NCBI RefSeq assembly: GCF_009910705.1
Contig: NZ_JAAAXJ010000004.1
Span: 248,001 to 312,000 of the forward strand
Length of the DNA stretch: 64,000 nt
Direction: 5' to 3'
Source of the DNA: Microvirga arsenatis
GTDB lineage: Bacteria; Pseudomonadota; Alphaproteobacteria; Rhizobiales; Beijerinckiaceae
Shown: one piece after another, positions 18,130 through 30,166 of the stretch
Layout of the letters: each line of letters opens with the position of its first letter
Numbering within the stretch: the stretch's first letter is position 1
The notes under the pieces: model-generated
Seen by the model: only the letters and a program-made list of their open reading frames with translations
What the model was told of the DNA's origin: nothing
Database searches by the model: none
Made by a program: the position numbers and the translations under genes

Positions 18130-19167
18130 TCAATTCACCTTCCGCTGGTCCGCGGCCGGGAGGAACTGATCCGTGAACACGTCCTCCACGCCGGGCTTGG
18201 CCTTGTAGGTGAAGGTCAGGCCGATCTGATCGAGGGCCTTGGCGAAGCGCGCCTTGTCGATGCCGCCAAAACCGTTCTCCTTCACCCAGGGGGTGATCAT
18301 GTTCTGCTCCAGCACCATCCTGAGGCGCTCGAGCTCCACGTCCTTCTTGGCCACGTCGTTGCGCTTGATCACCGCGTCCACCGCGCTCGAGGGATCCTTC
18401 ACCGTATCCTGCACGCCCTTCATGATCGCACGCAGCAGGCCCTTCACGGCCTCCGGCTTCTCCTGCGCGAACTTCTGGGAGACGATGATCGTGTTGCCGT
18501 AGAGATCCACGCCGTAATCGCTCATGGGCAGGACGACGATGTCGTCCGCCGGGACGCCGCGGGACTTCAGGTTGATGTAGGACGACATGGAGAAGCCGAA
18601 CACCGCGTCGACCTCTCCCTGGGCCAGCATGGGCTCGCGCACGGGGAAGCCCACGTTCTCAAACCTCATGCTCGAGTCGTCGATCTTGTTGACCGTCTTG
18701 AAGATCGGCCATTGCGCATAGGCGCCGTCGGCGGCGGGCGCGCCGAACTTCTTGCCCTGCAGGCTCGACACCTCCTTGGTGATGCCGCGGCTCTTGCGCC
18801 CGATGATGGCGAAGGGCGGCCGGTCATAGATCACCATCACCGCCTTGATGCCGGTGCCCGGGTTCTCGTCGCGGAAGCGCACAAGGGAGTTCACGTCCCC
18901 GAAGCCCACATCGTAGGTGCCCGAGGCGACCCGGGAGATCGGTTCGCGGGAACCCGCCGCCGGATCGATGGTGACATCGAGGCCCTCGGCCTTGAAGTAG
19001 CCCTTGTCGAGCGCCACCGCGAAGGGAGCGGCCGGCCCCTCCCAGCGCCAGTCGAGGGAAAATCGCACCGGGGTCTGGGCCTGGGCAGCCGCCGTGCCGA
19101 GGAGCGCGGCAGCGCCTGCCAGCATCCCCGTGAGCCATCTTGCCTTTGTCGAACGATCCGCAGCCAT
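18130..19167 (-). CDS. ABC transporter substrate-binding protein (NMT1/SsuA-like)
   Basis: The 345-residue protein starts at MAADRSTKARWLTGM and has a signal peptide ending near AQA-QTP. The mature start V-R-F-S-L-D-W-R-W-E-G and the segment K-G-Y-F-K-A-E-G-L-D-V fit the NMT1/THI5-like family. Relatives bind sulfonates, nitrate, riboflavin or thiamine pyrimidine precursors; no thiamine (TPP) riboswitch was seen upstream, which argues weakly against the last. AGAGGTGA precedes the start. It is the first gene of the three-gene importer operon. Confidence 0.88.
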   Translation of the reverse strand: MAADRSTKARWLTGMLAGAAALLGTAAAQAQTPVRFSLDWRWEGPAAPFAVALDKGYFKAEGLDVTIDPAAGSREPISRVASGTYDVGFGDVNSLVRFRDENPGTGIKAVMVIYDRPPFAIIGRKSRGITKEVSSLQGKKFGAPAADGAYAQWPIFKTVNKIDDSSMRFENVGFPVREPMLAQGEVDAVFGFSMSSYINLKSRGVPADDIVVLPMSDYGVDLYGNTIIVSQKFAQEKPEAVKGLLRAIMKGVQDTVKDPSSAVDAVIKRNDVAKKDVELERLRMVLEQNMITPWVKENGFGGIDKARFAKALDQIGLTFTYKAKPGVEDVFTDQFLPAADQRKVN

Positions 19168-19466
19168 CACCGTCACCTCTGTTGATTGTCGCCTGGGTCT
19201 CGTGGCGCCCTTTTCGGCTGCCTGCCCTGTTCTTGACCATGCAAGCAGAACCGGGGCGGGGGTCAAGTCTCTTGCCGCGGCATCCATGCCCTCGAGACCG
19301 GCATTTGACAAAATTTTGAGCAAAAATTCCAGGAGCCGGGTCTCTTGACGGTCCTGGAGGTCGTACCCACGTTGCATCCCATCGGTGACCGGGCCCCTCT
19401 GGCGGACGAGAAAGCGTCCGTGATGTCGGAGCCGATGCTTGAACAGAAGCAATCATAGGTCCGGTT
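19168..19466. other. Divergent intergenic region between the ABC importer and terC
   Basis: This 299-bp stretch must hold both promoters. TTGACA at 19305-19310 lies in an AT-rich patch (about 19303-19330), but no convincing -10 is spaced from it on the plus strand. TerC genes are often preceded by a yybP-ykoY manganese riboswitch. Its conserved core was not recognised here. No coding potential was seen. Confidence 0.4.
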
Positions 19467-20474
19467 ATGCCAGAATTCCTCCTTGTGGAATGGCTGGGAA
19501 AGCCCGTCTGGATTTGGACGGCCTTCTTGAGCCTTGTCATTTTTCTCCTCGCCTTCGATCTCGGCGTCCTGAACAAGAAGGACAAGGAACTCGGCGTGAA
19601 GGAGAGTCTCCTCCTGTCTGCCTTCTATGTCGGGATTGCGGTGCTCTTCGGCGCCTATATCTGGTGGTCGTTCGAGAATGGCCTCTTGACAACCCAGGAC
19701 GGCAGCCATGCGGGCATCGCCTACTTCACGGGCTTCTTCATCGAGAAGTCACTGTCCATCGACAATGTCTTCGTGATCTCGCTGATCTTCAGCTATTTCG
19801 CGATCCCCCGAAAATACCAGTACCGCGCTCTCGTGTGGGGCATCATCGGCGTCATCGTTCTGCGCGGCATCATGATCGCGCTCGGCGCCGCGCTGGTGCA
19901 GGAATATGCCTGGATGCTTTACATCTTCGGCGCGTTCCTCATCGCGACCGGCATCAAGATGCTGATCGTTCCAGAGAGCGACCCGGACATCGAGAAGAAT
20001 CCGTTCGTCCGCCTCCTGCGCAAACACATGCGGGTGACGAACCGGCTTCACGATCAGCACTTCTTCGTGCGCGAACCCGATCCGAAAACGGGCAAGATCG
20101 TCACCTGGGCGACCCCGCTCTTCCTGGCCCTCGTGGTGATCAACGTCGCCGACCTGATCTTCGCGGTGGATTCGGTGCCGGCGATCTTCGCCATCACCAC
20201 GGACACCTTCGTGGTCTACACCGCCAACATCATGGCCATCCTCGGCTTGAGGGCGCTCTACTTCGCCCTGGCCGCCATGGTGCACCGGTTCCATTACCTG
20301 AAATATGCCCTGGCGCTGGTGCTCGTGTTCATCGGCGGCAAGATTTTCTGGAACCAGCTCGTGGGCAAGCTCGATCCCTCCATCTCGCTGGGCGTGACTC
20401 TTGCTCTGATCGCGGGGGGCGTGGTCTTCTCCCTGTGGAAGACGAAGGACGAGCAGGAGGTTGTTTCCGGGTAA
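19467..20474 (+). CDS. TerC family integral membrane protein
   Basis: The 335-residue protein has about nine membrane segments and the TerC/Alx signatures: FDLGVLN with acidic residues near 30, S-L-S-I-D-N-V-F-V-I (about 93-102) and the paired ADLIFAVDSVPAIFAIT (about 228-244). Family members export manganese or calcium or support metalation of secreted enzymes. No tellurite-resistance partners are nearby, so a metal homeostasis role is more likely. A palindromic repeat (B) follows it. Confidence 0.92.
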   Translation: MPEFLLVEWLGKPVWIWTAFLSLVIFLLAFDLGVLNKKDKELGVKESLLLSAFYVGIAVLFGAYIWWSFENGLLTTQDGSHAGIAYFTGFFIEKSLSIDNVFVISLIFSYFAIPRKYQYRALVWGIIGVIVLRGIMIALGAALVQEYAWMLYIFGAFLIATGIKMLIVPESDPDIEKNPFVRLLRKHMRVTNRLHDQHFFVREPDPKTGKIVTWATPLFLALVVINVADLIFAVDSVPAIFAITTDTFVVYTANIMAILGLRALYFALAAMVHRFHYLKYALALVLVFIGGKIFWNQLVGKLDPSISLGVTLALIAGGVVFSLWKTKDEQEVVSG

Positions 20475-20490
20475 GGTAACCTTCTTCAAT

Positions 20491-20581
20491 CGTCATCACC
20501 GGCCTTGTGCCGGTGATCCCACTTCAGCGAGAGGCTGAGCCTCTCAGTATCGGGATGGCCGGGACAAGCCCGGCCATGACG
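20491..20581. repeat. REP-like palindromic element B
   Basis: Two stem-loops within CGTCAT...ATGACG borders: ATCACCGGC/GCCGGTGAT on the left and GGCCGGGACAAGCCCGGCC on the right. The right arm matches that of element D exactly over more than 20 bp. It lies between the convergent terC and putR genes. Confidence 0.8.
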
Positions 20582-20592
20582 TATGCGGGTCT

Positions 20593-21054
20593 CTACACCG
20601 GCAGCGCCCCGTCGCTCTTGACCTCCTCCATCACCGCGTAGGTGCGCGTCTCCTTCACGCCCGGAAGCGCCAGCAGGATCTCGCCGAGGAAGCGGCGGTA
20701 GGCGGCCATGTCGGCGACGCGGGTTTTCACCAGGTAATCAAAGCCACCTGCCACCATGTGGCATTCCAGGACTTCGGGCGCGCGCTTCACGGCCTCGGCG
20801 AATTTCTCGAACACGTCCGGCGTCGTCTTGTCGAGGGAGACCTCCACGAAGACGAGAAGCTCGAGGCCAAGCCGGTGCGGATCGAGCCTCGCTCCGTAGC
20901 CGGCGATATAGCCCTCCCGCTGCAGCCGCTTGACCCGCTCGCTGGTGGAGGTGGGCGACAGCCCGACCTTCTCGGCCAAATCCACGGTGGCGATGCGGCC
21001 ATCGCTCTGGAGGTGCTTGAGGATCTTGCGATCGATCCGGTCGAGTTCCGCCAT
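20593..21054 (-). CDS. putR: Lrp/AsnC family regulator of putA (PutR-like)
   Basis: The 153-residue protein has an N-terminal winged helix-turn-helix (D-R-I-D-R-K-I-L-K-H-L-Q-S-D-G-R, then L-S-P-T-S-T-S-E-R-V-K-R-L) and a C-terminal RAM/ACT-like domain. It is divergent from putA with 114 bp between the start codons. In Agrobacterium and Rhodobacter the equivalent gene, PutR, activates putA in response to proline. The same role is inferred from the arrangement and from the palindromic sites between the genes. Confidence 0.87.
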   Translation of the reverse strand: MAELDRIDRKILKHLQSDGRIATVDLAEKVGLSPTSTSERVKRLQREGYIAGYGARLDPHRLGLELLVFVEVSLDKTTPDVFEKFAEAVKRAPEVLECHMVAGGFDYLVKTRVADMAAYRRFLGEILLALPGVKETRTYAVMEEVKSDGALPV

Positions 21055-21073
21055 TTACACGGCCTTTCTCCTC

Positions 21074-21112
21074 TTCTGCCGCTGTTCTTAAGGCAGAAAT
21101 GCGCATTTTGCC
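21074..21112. promoter_or_regulatory. Candidate Lrp/PutR operator array in the putR-putA intergenic region
   Basis: A 21-bp near-palindrome at 21092-21112 is centred on the perfect 12-bp palindrome AAATGCGCATTT, flanked by GGCA and TGCC. An additional TTCTGCC at 21074-21080 is inverted relative to the GGCAGAA at 21092-21098. Repeated half-sites of this type are typical of Lrp-family binding. The binding itself is inference. Confidence 0.55.
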
Positions 21113-21168
21113 ATCGAAGCACGGACATTCCCCTCATATATTTCCGGAAAACCTGAGAGGACGCCCCG

Positions 21169-24100
21169 ATGAATCCTGCCCCCGGCACCGCCCTGCCCTT
21201 CAACCCTCCTTTCGCGGAAGACGACAAGGCCATCGCAGCCCGGCTGCTGGCCGGCTCCCGCCTCTCCCCGGAGCGGGAGAGGCGCGTGGACGAGCAGGCC
21301 ACCCGCCTGATCGAAGCGATCCGCGCCAAGGGCGGCGGGCTCGGAGGCGTCGAGGAGATGCTGCGGGAATACGCGCTCTCCACCAAGGAGGGCCTCGCCC
21401 TCATGGTGCTGGCCGAGGCCCTGCTCCGGGTGCCGGATGCCGCCACCGCCGACCGGCTCATCGAGGACAAGCTGGGGCAGGCCGATTTCGCCGGCCATGA
21501 GGCGAAATCCGACGCCTTCCTCGTCTCGGCCTCGGCCTGGGCGCTTGGCATCACGGCCCGGGTGATCCAGCCGGGCGAGACGCCGGAGGGCATTCTGCGC
21601 CAGCTCACCAAGCGCCTGGGCCTGCCCGCCGTGCGCACCGCCACCCGCCAGGCCATGCGGGTGATGGGCAACCATTTCGTGCTCGGCCAGACCATCGAGG
21701 AGGCCCTCAAGCGCGCCTCCTCCTCCAAGGGCCGGATCTACCGCTATTCCTTCGACATGCTGGGCGAAGGCGCCCGCACCGCGGAGGACGCGCACCGCTA
21801 TTTCGAATCCTACGCCTCCGCCATTGATGCCATCGGGCGGTCTGCCGGCAACGAGCCCCTGCCGAACCGCCCCGGCATCTCGGTGAAGCTCTCAGCCCTG
21901 CACCCGCGCTACGAGGCTACGAGCTGCGAGCGTGTGATGCGCGAGTTGGTGCCGCTGGTGGTGGAACTCGCTCGGAAGGCGAAATCCTACGACCTCAACT
22001 TCACCGTCGATGCGGAGGAGGCCGACCGGCTCGAGCTGTCGCTCGAGGTGATCGAAGCCGTGCTCGCCGACCCGTCCCTCGCCGGCTGGAAGGGCTTTGG
22101 CCTCGCCATCCAGGCCTATCAGAAGCGCGCCGGCTCCGTGATCGATGCCATTGCCGCCATGGCCGAGCGCTACAATCGTCAGCTGATGGTTCGCCTCGTG
22201 AAAGGCGCCTACTGGGATACCGAGGTGAAGCGCGCCCAGGAGCGCGGTCTCGACGACTATCCGGTCTTCACCCGCAAGGCGATGACGGACCTCCACTACA
22301 TGGCCTGCGCCGAGAAGATGCTCTCCCTTCGCCCGCGGATCTACCCGCAATTCGCCACGCACAACGCGCTGACCGTCGCCTCCATCATCGAGCGCGCCGG
22401 CGGCACGGAAGGCTACGAGTTCCAGCGCCTGCACGGCATGGGCGAGGCGCTCTATGCGCGCCTGCTGGAAGACAACCCGGGCTTGGCCTGCCGCGCCTAT
22501 GCGCCGGTGGGCGGCCACCGCGATCTTCTGGCCTATCTCGTGCGCCGGCTTCTGGAGAACGGGGCGAACTCTTCCTTCGTCTCCGTGGCGGCGGACCCGA
22601 ACGTGCCGGTGCATGAACTGCTCAAACGCCCCGCCGACATCATCGTCTCTGCCGACAAGGCCCGCCATCCCAAGCTGCCGCTGCCGCGCGATCTCTACGG
22701 GCCTGAGCGCACCAATTCGCGCGGCGTGGAGTTCGGCCACCGGGCCTCGCTCGAGGCGCTGCTGGCCGAGATCCGGAAGGCCGGTCAGCAGAGCTTCAAG
22801 GCCGAGCCGCTGATCGACGGCAAGGCGGCATCCGGCACCTCCCGCCCCGTGGTCAGCCCGATCGACGGCAGCACGGTCGCTGGGCAGGTGACGGAGGCCT
22901 CTGCGGAAGTGGCGGACCGCGCGATGGCAGCCGCCCATAAGGGCTTCGCGAAGTGGAGCCGCACGGAGGCCGACATCCGCGCCTTGGCGCTCCAGCGCGC
23001 CGCCGACCTCCTTGAGGAGCGCCGCGGCGCGCTGCTGCACCTGCTGCAGCTGGAAGCCGGCAAGACCCTCGACGACGCGCTCTCGGAAGTGCGCGAGGCG
23101 ATCGACTTTCTGCGCTACTACGCCGTTCAGGGACGCACCCTGTTCGGCGAAGGCGACCTCATGCCGGGACCGACCGGCGAGAGCAACGTGCTGCGCCTGC
23201 GCGGCCGCGGAGTGTTCGTGGCGATCTCGCCCTGGAACTTCCCCCTCGCCATTTTCCTCGGGCAGGTCAGCGCCGCACTGATGGCCGGCAATGCGGTCGT
23301 CGCAAAACCCGCCGAGCAGACGCCGCTGGTTGCGGATCTTGCCGTGCGCATCCTGCACGAGGCCGGCGTGCCGAAGACGGCACTGCATCTGGTGCCCGGC
23401 GACGGCCGCGTCGGCGCCCGGCTCGTGGAGCACAAGGATGTCGCCGGCGTGGTCTTCACGGGCTCCACGGAGGTGGCGCGCATCATCAACCGAACGCTCG
23501 CCAACAAGGACGCGGCCATCGTGCCGCTCATCGCCGAGACCGGCGGCATCAACGCCATGATCGTGGATGCCACCGCGCTGCCCGAGCAGGTCGCGGACGA
23601 CGTGGTGACCTCCGCCTTCCGCTCGGCGGGTCAGCGCTGCTCGGCCCTGCGCCTGCTCTGCGTGCAGGAGGACGTGGCCGACCGGATGATCGAGATGATC
23701 GCCGGCAATGCGCGCGAGTTGAAGATCGCCGACCCGCGGCAAATCTCGACCCATGTGGGTCCGGTGATCGACCGGGAGGCGAAGGACAAGCTCGATGCCC
23801 ATATCGCGGCCATGAAGCGCCAGGCCAAGGTGCATTACGCGGGCGAGGCGCCGGCGACGGGCACCTATGTGGCGCCGCACATCTTCGAGCTCAACCGGCC
23901 ACATGATCTCGCCCAGGAGGTGTTCGGCCCGGTGCTCCACGTGGTGCGCTACAGGGCGGATCGCCTGGAGGAGGTGCTGCAGGCGATCGAGGGCACCGGC
24001 TACGGCCTGACGCTGGGCGTGCATTCGCGCATCGACGCCACGGTCGAGCGTGTGGTCGAGGCCTTGTCGGTGGGCAACGTCTACGTGAACCGCAACATGA

Positions 24101-24267
24101 TCGGCGCGGTGGTGGGCGTGCAGCCCTTCGGCGGCCATGGGCTCTCCGGCACGGGACCGAAGGCGGGCGGACCGCACTACCTCCTGCGCTTTGCCACCGA
24201 GCAGACGGTGACGATCAACACGGCGGCTGCGGGCGGCAATGCGAACCTGATCGCGATGGGCGAGTAG
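21169..24267 (+). CDS. putA: Bifunctional proline dehydrogenase / L-glutamate gamma-semialdehyde dehydrogenase
   Basis: This 1032-residue enzyme oxidises proline to glutamate in two steps. The FAD-dependent PRODH barrel spans about residues 170-480 (RLVKGAYWDTEVKRAQERGL near 343-362). The NAD-dependent aldehyde dehydrogenase domain spans about 555-1010, with catalytic E790 (AETGG) and C824 (SAGQRCSALR). It lacks the N-terminal ribbon-helix-helix domain of the 1320-residue E. coli PutA. It therefore cannot self-regulate, in line with the divergent Lrp-type gene. It is monocistronic and followed by a REP-like element. Confidence 0.97.
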   Translation: MNPAPGTALPFNPPFAEDDKAIAARLLAGSRLSPERERRVDEQATRLIEAIRAKGGGLGGVEEMLREYALSTKEGLALMVLAEALLRVPDAATADRLIEDKLGQADFAGHEAKSDAFLVSASAWALGITARVIQPGETPEGILRQLTKRLGLPAVRTATRQAMRVMGNHFVLGQTIEEALKRASSSKGRIYRYSFDMLGEGARTAEDAHRYFESYASAIDAIGRSAGNEPLPNRPGISVKLSALHPRYEATSCERVMRELVPLVVELARKAKSYDLNFTVDAEEADRLELSLEVIEAVLADPSLAGWKGFGLAIQAYQKRAGSVIDAIAAMAERYNRQLMVRLVKGAYWDTEVKRAQERGLDDYPVFTRKAMTDLHYMACAEKMLSLRPRIYPQFATHNALTVASIIERAGGTEGYEFQRLHGMGEALYARLLEDNPGLACRAYAPVGGHRDLLAYLVRRLLENGANSSFVSVAADPNVPVHELLKRPADIIVSADKARHPKLPLPRDLYGPERTNSRGVEFGHRASLEALLAEIRKAGQQSFKAEPLIDGKAASGTSRPVVSPIDGSTVAGQVTEASAEVADRAMAAAHKGFAKWSRTEADIRALALQRAADLLEERRGALLHLLQLEAGKTLDDALSEVREAIDFLRYYAVQGRTLFGEGDLMPGPTGESNVLRLRGRGVFVAISPWNFPLAIFLGQVSAALMAGNAVVAKPAEQTPLVADLAVRILHEAGVPKTALHLVPGDGRVGARLVEHKDVAGVVFTGSTEVARIINRTLANKDAAIVPLIAETGGINAMIVDATALPEQVADDVVTSAFRSAGQRCSALRLLCVQEDVADRMIEMIAGNARELKIADPRQISTHVGPVIDREAKDKLDAHIAAMKRQAKVHYAGEAPATGTYVAPHIFELNRPHDLAQEVFGPVLHVVRYRADRLEEVLQAIEGTGYGLTLGVHSRIDATVERVVEALSVGNVYVNRNMIGAVVGVQPFGGHGLSGTGPKAGGPHYLLRFATEQTVTINTAAAGGNANLIAMGE

Positions 24268-24294
24268 TGCTCCACGCCTGACTCGTTTGTTTGG

Positions 24295-24380
24295 CATCAT
24301 CACCGGCACAGGGCCGGTGATGATGCTTGAAGAGGCGCAGCTTTTCATGTGATCGGGATGGCCGGCGCAAGGCCGGCCAC
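24295..24380. repeat. REP-like palindromic element C
   Basis: The left stem-loop is CATCATCACCGGC/GCCGGTGATGATG and the right is GGCCGGCGCAAGGCCGGCC. It has the same two-hairpin architecture as elements B and D, but the central spacer differs. It lies between the convergent putA and ligase-like genes. Confidence 0.75.
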
Positions 24381-24392
24381 AGCCTGGGTAGA

Positions 24393-24905
24393 CTATGGCT
24401 CGAACACGATGGTCCGCACCTTCTCCCATGGCCCGCCGCGATACCACCACAGGTCTAACCCTATGCCCGTGACCTGGAACGGCGTGAATCCGTCGCTCAA
24501 CTCTTCCAGAAGAGCCCTAGCCTGGATCGGATCGACCTTGTTCTGGATGGTCACATGCGGCTGGTGCTTCTGCCGGTCTTGCGGCTTGAGCCACTCTGCC
24601 CAGTGATGCGCGAGATCGTGGCGAAGCGCGGCGAGGTCGGCGGAGGCGAGCGTGTAGGCGACGCCGCGACCGAGGGAGCGCAGGCCTGTCACGTCGAGCG
24701 CGAAGGGGTGCTGGCCTGAGCAGCGGGCCGCAATGTGCTCCTCCAGAGGCGCGAGATGTTCCCCCGGCAGATGGTGGAACAGCGTCAGATGCGCCGGGAT
24801 GAGGTTTCGCTCGGGGGGAAAGTAGCGCCGCCGCTGCCCGTCGAAGAAGGCGAAGGAGCGCTCGTCGAGGCGGAGCGTAAGGATGAGCGGTGCGGCGGGA
24901 TCCAT
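24393..24905 (-). CDS. 2'-5' RNA ligase family (2H phosphoesterase) protein
   Basis: The 170-residue protein has the two HxT motifs that define 2H phosphoesterases: HLT at residues 39-41 and HVT at 117-119. Family members open 2',3'-cyclic phosphates or make 2'-5' linkages in RNA; the physiological substrate is unknown. It follows the atp operon terminator, so it probably has its own promoter, although one was not identified. Confidence 0.87.
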   Translation of the reverse strand: MDPAAPLILTLRLDERSFAFFDGQRRRYFPPERNLIPAHLTLFHHLPGEHLAPLEEHIAARCSGQHPFALDVTGLRSLGRGVAYTLASADLAALRHDLAHHWAEWLKPQDRQKHQPHVTIQNKVDPIQARALLEELSDGFTPFQVTGIGLDLWWYRGGPWEKVRTIVFEP

Positions 24906-24910
24906 GGAAA

Positions 24911-24935
24911 GAAAAACCCGGCTCGGGGCCGGGTT
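24911..24935 (-). terminator. Intrinsic terminator of the atp operon
   Basis: On the minus strand AACCCGGC and GCCGGGTT form an 8-bp stem with a 5-nt loop (24915-24935), followed by a T-rich run (24911-24916). It begins 10 bp after the atpC stop codon and just before the next gene. Confidence 0.85.
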
Positions 24936-24944
24936 GTTTCAGGA

Positions 24945-25346
24945 TCAGAAGTTCAAGGCCGCCTTGGCCTCGCGCAGCTGCGCGACGGCGGACTCGGCCG
25001 CATGCTTGGCGGCGGGATCGTTGGTGGCGTCGTAGGCCATCTCGGCCTGCAGGATCTCGTGGTCGAGGATTTCCTGGGTGAGTTCCTCCGCCGGCAGCGC
25101 ACGCTCGGCCAGAACCGTGAGGCCGTTCTGGTTCACGTCGGCAAAACCGCCGCGGACCAGGATCCGGCGGCCGTTGCCGGGATTGCTGGTGATGACGAGG
25201 AACCCGGTCTTGAGGGTGGTCATCACCGGCGAATGGCCGGCCAGAACCGTCATGTCGCCTTCCGTCGCCGGCAGCACGACCGCGTCGACGTCGCCGGAGA
25301 ACAGCACGCGCTCAGGAGAGACGAGTTCGAAGTTGAAGGTAGCCAT
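24945..25346 (-). CDS. atpC: F0F1 ATP synthase subunit epsilon
   Basis: The 133-residue subunit begins MATFNFELVSPERVLFSGDVDAV and has the beta-sandwich signature G-D-M-T-V-L-A-G-H-S-P. The C-terminal helical hairpin is short, ending at KAALNF. It couples rotation between the F1 catalytic head and the c-ring and can inhibit hydrolysis. It is the last gene of atpHAGDC, 115 bp after atpD, with a hairpin in the gap. Confidence 0.96.
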   Translation of the reverse strand: MATFNFELVSPERVLFSGDVDAVVLPATEGDMTVLAGHSPVMTTLKTGFLVITSNPGNGRRILVRGGFADVNQNGLTVLAERALPAEELTQEILDHEILQAEMAYDATNDPAAKHAAESAVAQLREAKAALNF

Positions 25347-25421
25347 CTGAGCTCCTCGTCATCCCGTCGGCTGGGGCCGCGAGGGAATCGTTTGGGAGAT
25401 ACGCTTGGACAAGACTGTTCC

Positions 25422-25440
25422 GGAGCGTGGGGCACGCTCC
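25422..25440. repeat. Perfect hairpin between atpD and atpC
   Basis: GGAGCGTG and CACGCTCC pair over 8 bp around a GGG loop. There is no T-run, so it is not an ordinary terminator. It lies just after the atpD stop codon in an otherwise wide gap and could stabilise the upstream mRNA or set the epsilon:beta ratio. Confidence 0.6.
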
Positions 25441-25461
25441 AGAACAACGCATGATGCAATC

Positions 25462-26937
<1,476 letters not shown>

Positions 26938-27810
26938 TCAGAGCGCCTCGGCGCCCGAAATGATTTCGATCAGTTCCTTGGTGATCATCGCCTGGCGCGA
27001 CCGGTTGTAGGTCTGCGTCTGCTTCTTGATCATCTCGCCCGCGTTGCGGGTCGCGTTGTCCATGGCGCTCATGCGGGCGCCCTGTTCGGAAGCGGCGTTC
27101 TCCAGCAGCGCGCGGAAGATCTGCACGGTGAGGTTCCGCGGCAGCAGCGTCGCCAGGATCTCGCCTTCCTCGGGCTCGTACTCGTAGACCGCTTCGGACG
27201 AAGCGCCGCCGGATTCGATCTGTGCCGGGATGATCTGCTGCGCCGTCGGGATCTGGGCGATCACTGAACGGAAGCGCGAGTAGAACAGCGTCGCCACGTC
27301 GAACTCGCCGGCCTCGAAGAGAGCGAGGACCTTCTGGGCGATCCCGTCGGCCTGCTCGAAACCGATCTGGCGGACCGAGCGCAGGTCGACGAGGTCGATG
27401 ATGTGCTGGCTGAACTGGCGACGCAGAATGTCGTAGCCCTTCTTGCCGACGCAGATGATCTTCACCGTCTTGCCTTCGGCGAGCAGCCGGTTGGCATGGT
27501 CGCGGGCGAGACGGGCGATGGAGGAGTTGAAGGCGCCGCAGAGCCCACGCTCCGCGGTGCACACGATCAGCAGGTGGACGCGGTCGGAACCGGTGCCGGC
27601 CAGAAGACGCGGCGTCTCGGGCCCGACGGTGATGCCGGACGCGAGATTGCCGAGCACCGTGGACATGCGCTCCGCATAGGGACGCGCGGCCTCCGCGGCG
27701 CTCTGCGCGCGGCGCAGCTTCGCGGCGGCCACCATCTGCATGGCCTTGGTGATCTTCTGCGTCGCCTTGACCGAGGCGATGCGGTTTCGAAGGTCTTTCA
27801 AGCTCGGCAT
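26938..27810 (-). CDS. atpG: F0F1 ATP synthase subunit gamma
   Basis: The 290-residue rotor subunit has the two terminal helices of the central stalk: [20 protein letters not shown] at the N-terminus and the C-terminal [11 protein letters not shown] segment followed by Y-N-R-S-R-Q. It also has ERGLCGAFN. It sits between atpA (55 bp) and atpD (21 bp). Confidence 0.97.
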   Translation of the reverse strand: MPSLKDLRNRIASVKATQKITKAMQMVAAAKLRRAQSAAEAARPYAERMSTVLGNLASGITVGPETPRLLAGTGSDRVHLLIVCTAERGLCGAFNSSIARLARDHANRLLAEGKTVKIICVGKKGYDILRRQFSQHIIDLVDLRSVRQIGFEQADGIAQKVLALFEAGEFDVATLFYSRFRSVIAQIPTAQQIIPAQIESGGASSEAVYEYEPEEGEILATLLPRNLTVQIFRALLENAASEQGARMSAMDNATRNAGEMIKKQTQTYNRSRQAMITKELIEIISGAEAL

Positions 27811-27865
27811 CGAGCGGCCCTACCCTCTCCGGAGTTCCGGCTGGATCTTTAAGAGAACGGAAGTC

Positions 27866-29394
<1,529 letters not shown>

Positions 29395-29395
<1 letters not shown>

Positions 29396-29967
29396 CAGCG
29401 GACCTCTTTCATCGCTAGACGAATGGAATTGAGTTTGGTGCGCACCGAGGCATCCACCATGCGAGACCCCATCTTCACGATGAGGCCGCCGATGAGGCTC
29501 GGGTCGATTTTGACGTCGAGGGCGACGTCAGCCTTGGCGACGTCGCGCAGCGCCGCCTTGATTTCGTTGAGGACGGTGTCGGTCGGCGCCTCCGCCAGGA
29601 TCACTTGCGCCCGGACGATGCCCTTTGCGTCGGACACCAGGTTCTGGAAGGCGCGGATCATGTCCGGCAGGGCGAAGAGCCGGCGCTTGGACGCCACGAG
29701 GCGGATGAAGTTGCCCGCAAGGCCCGAAATGCCAGCCTTGTCGAGAATCGCACCGATCGCCTTCGACTGCTCCTCGGCCGTGAAGATGGGGTTGAGGATG
29801 AGGCGCTGCAAGTCTGCGCTGCCGCGGATCAGAGCATCGAAGCGGGCGAGATCGCCAGCCACGGCATCCACCGCATTCGCTTCCCGCGCGAGGTCGAACA
29901 GCGCCGAAGCGTAGCGCAACGCTACGCCCGACAGGAGGGGTCCTTCTTGCGAACCGCTTTGCGCCAC
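29395..29967 (-). CDS. atpH: F0F1 ATP synthase subunit delta
   Basis: This 190-residue peripheral-stalk subunit starts at a GTG ([27 protein letters not shown]). The Y-A-x-A-L-F-D-L-A segment and the C-terminal [15 protein letters not shown] are family hallmarks. It is the first gene of the F1 operon. The F0 genes (atpBEF) are absent here, as is usual in alphaproteobacteria, where they form a separate operon. Confidence 0.96.
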
Positions 29968-30166
29968 GTAACCGTCTCTCTCGTGTCTTAACGGGTCTCA
30001 GACCGGAGCGGCCTTCGAACGAGGCCTCGGGAAACCCGTCAGGTGTGGAAATGAGCCAGGGACGGGAGCCTTCTCCGCCCGTCAGGCGAGGGTGCACTAG
30101 CATGGGTTTTTCTGAGGCGCAAGGCGAGCTTGGCCCCCTGCGGACGGGAAAAAACCGGGTGCTGGG

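Noticed and set aside
17972-18133. Extended N-terminus of the ABC ATPase
   Set aside because: The frame is open only because it crosses the inverted-repeat element; the translated segment is low-complexity and unlike the family, which begins at the TTG.
19168-19466. TPP riboswitch before the ABC importer or yybP-ykoY riboswitch before terC
   Set aside because: The conserved cores of these riboswitches were not recognised on either strand.
21892-24450. Very long open frame antisense to putA
   Set aside because: It is a mirror of the GC-rich coding strand; the translated protein is rich in H, R, G, Q and V with no domain, and putA is clearly real on the other strand. Similar frames antisense to cobT, atpD, atpA, sdhA and odhA/sucC were dropped for the same reason.
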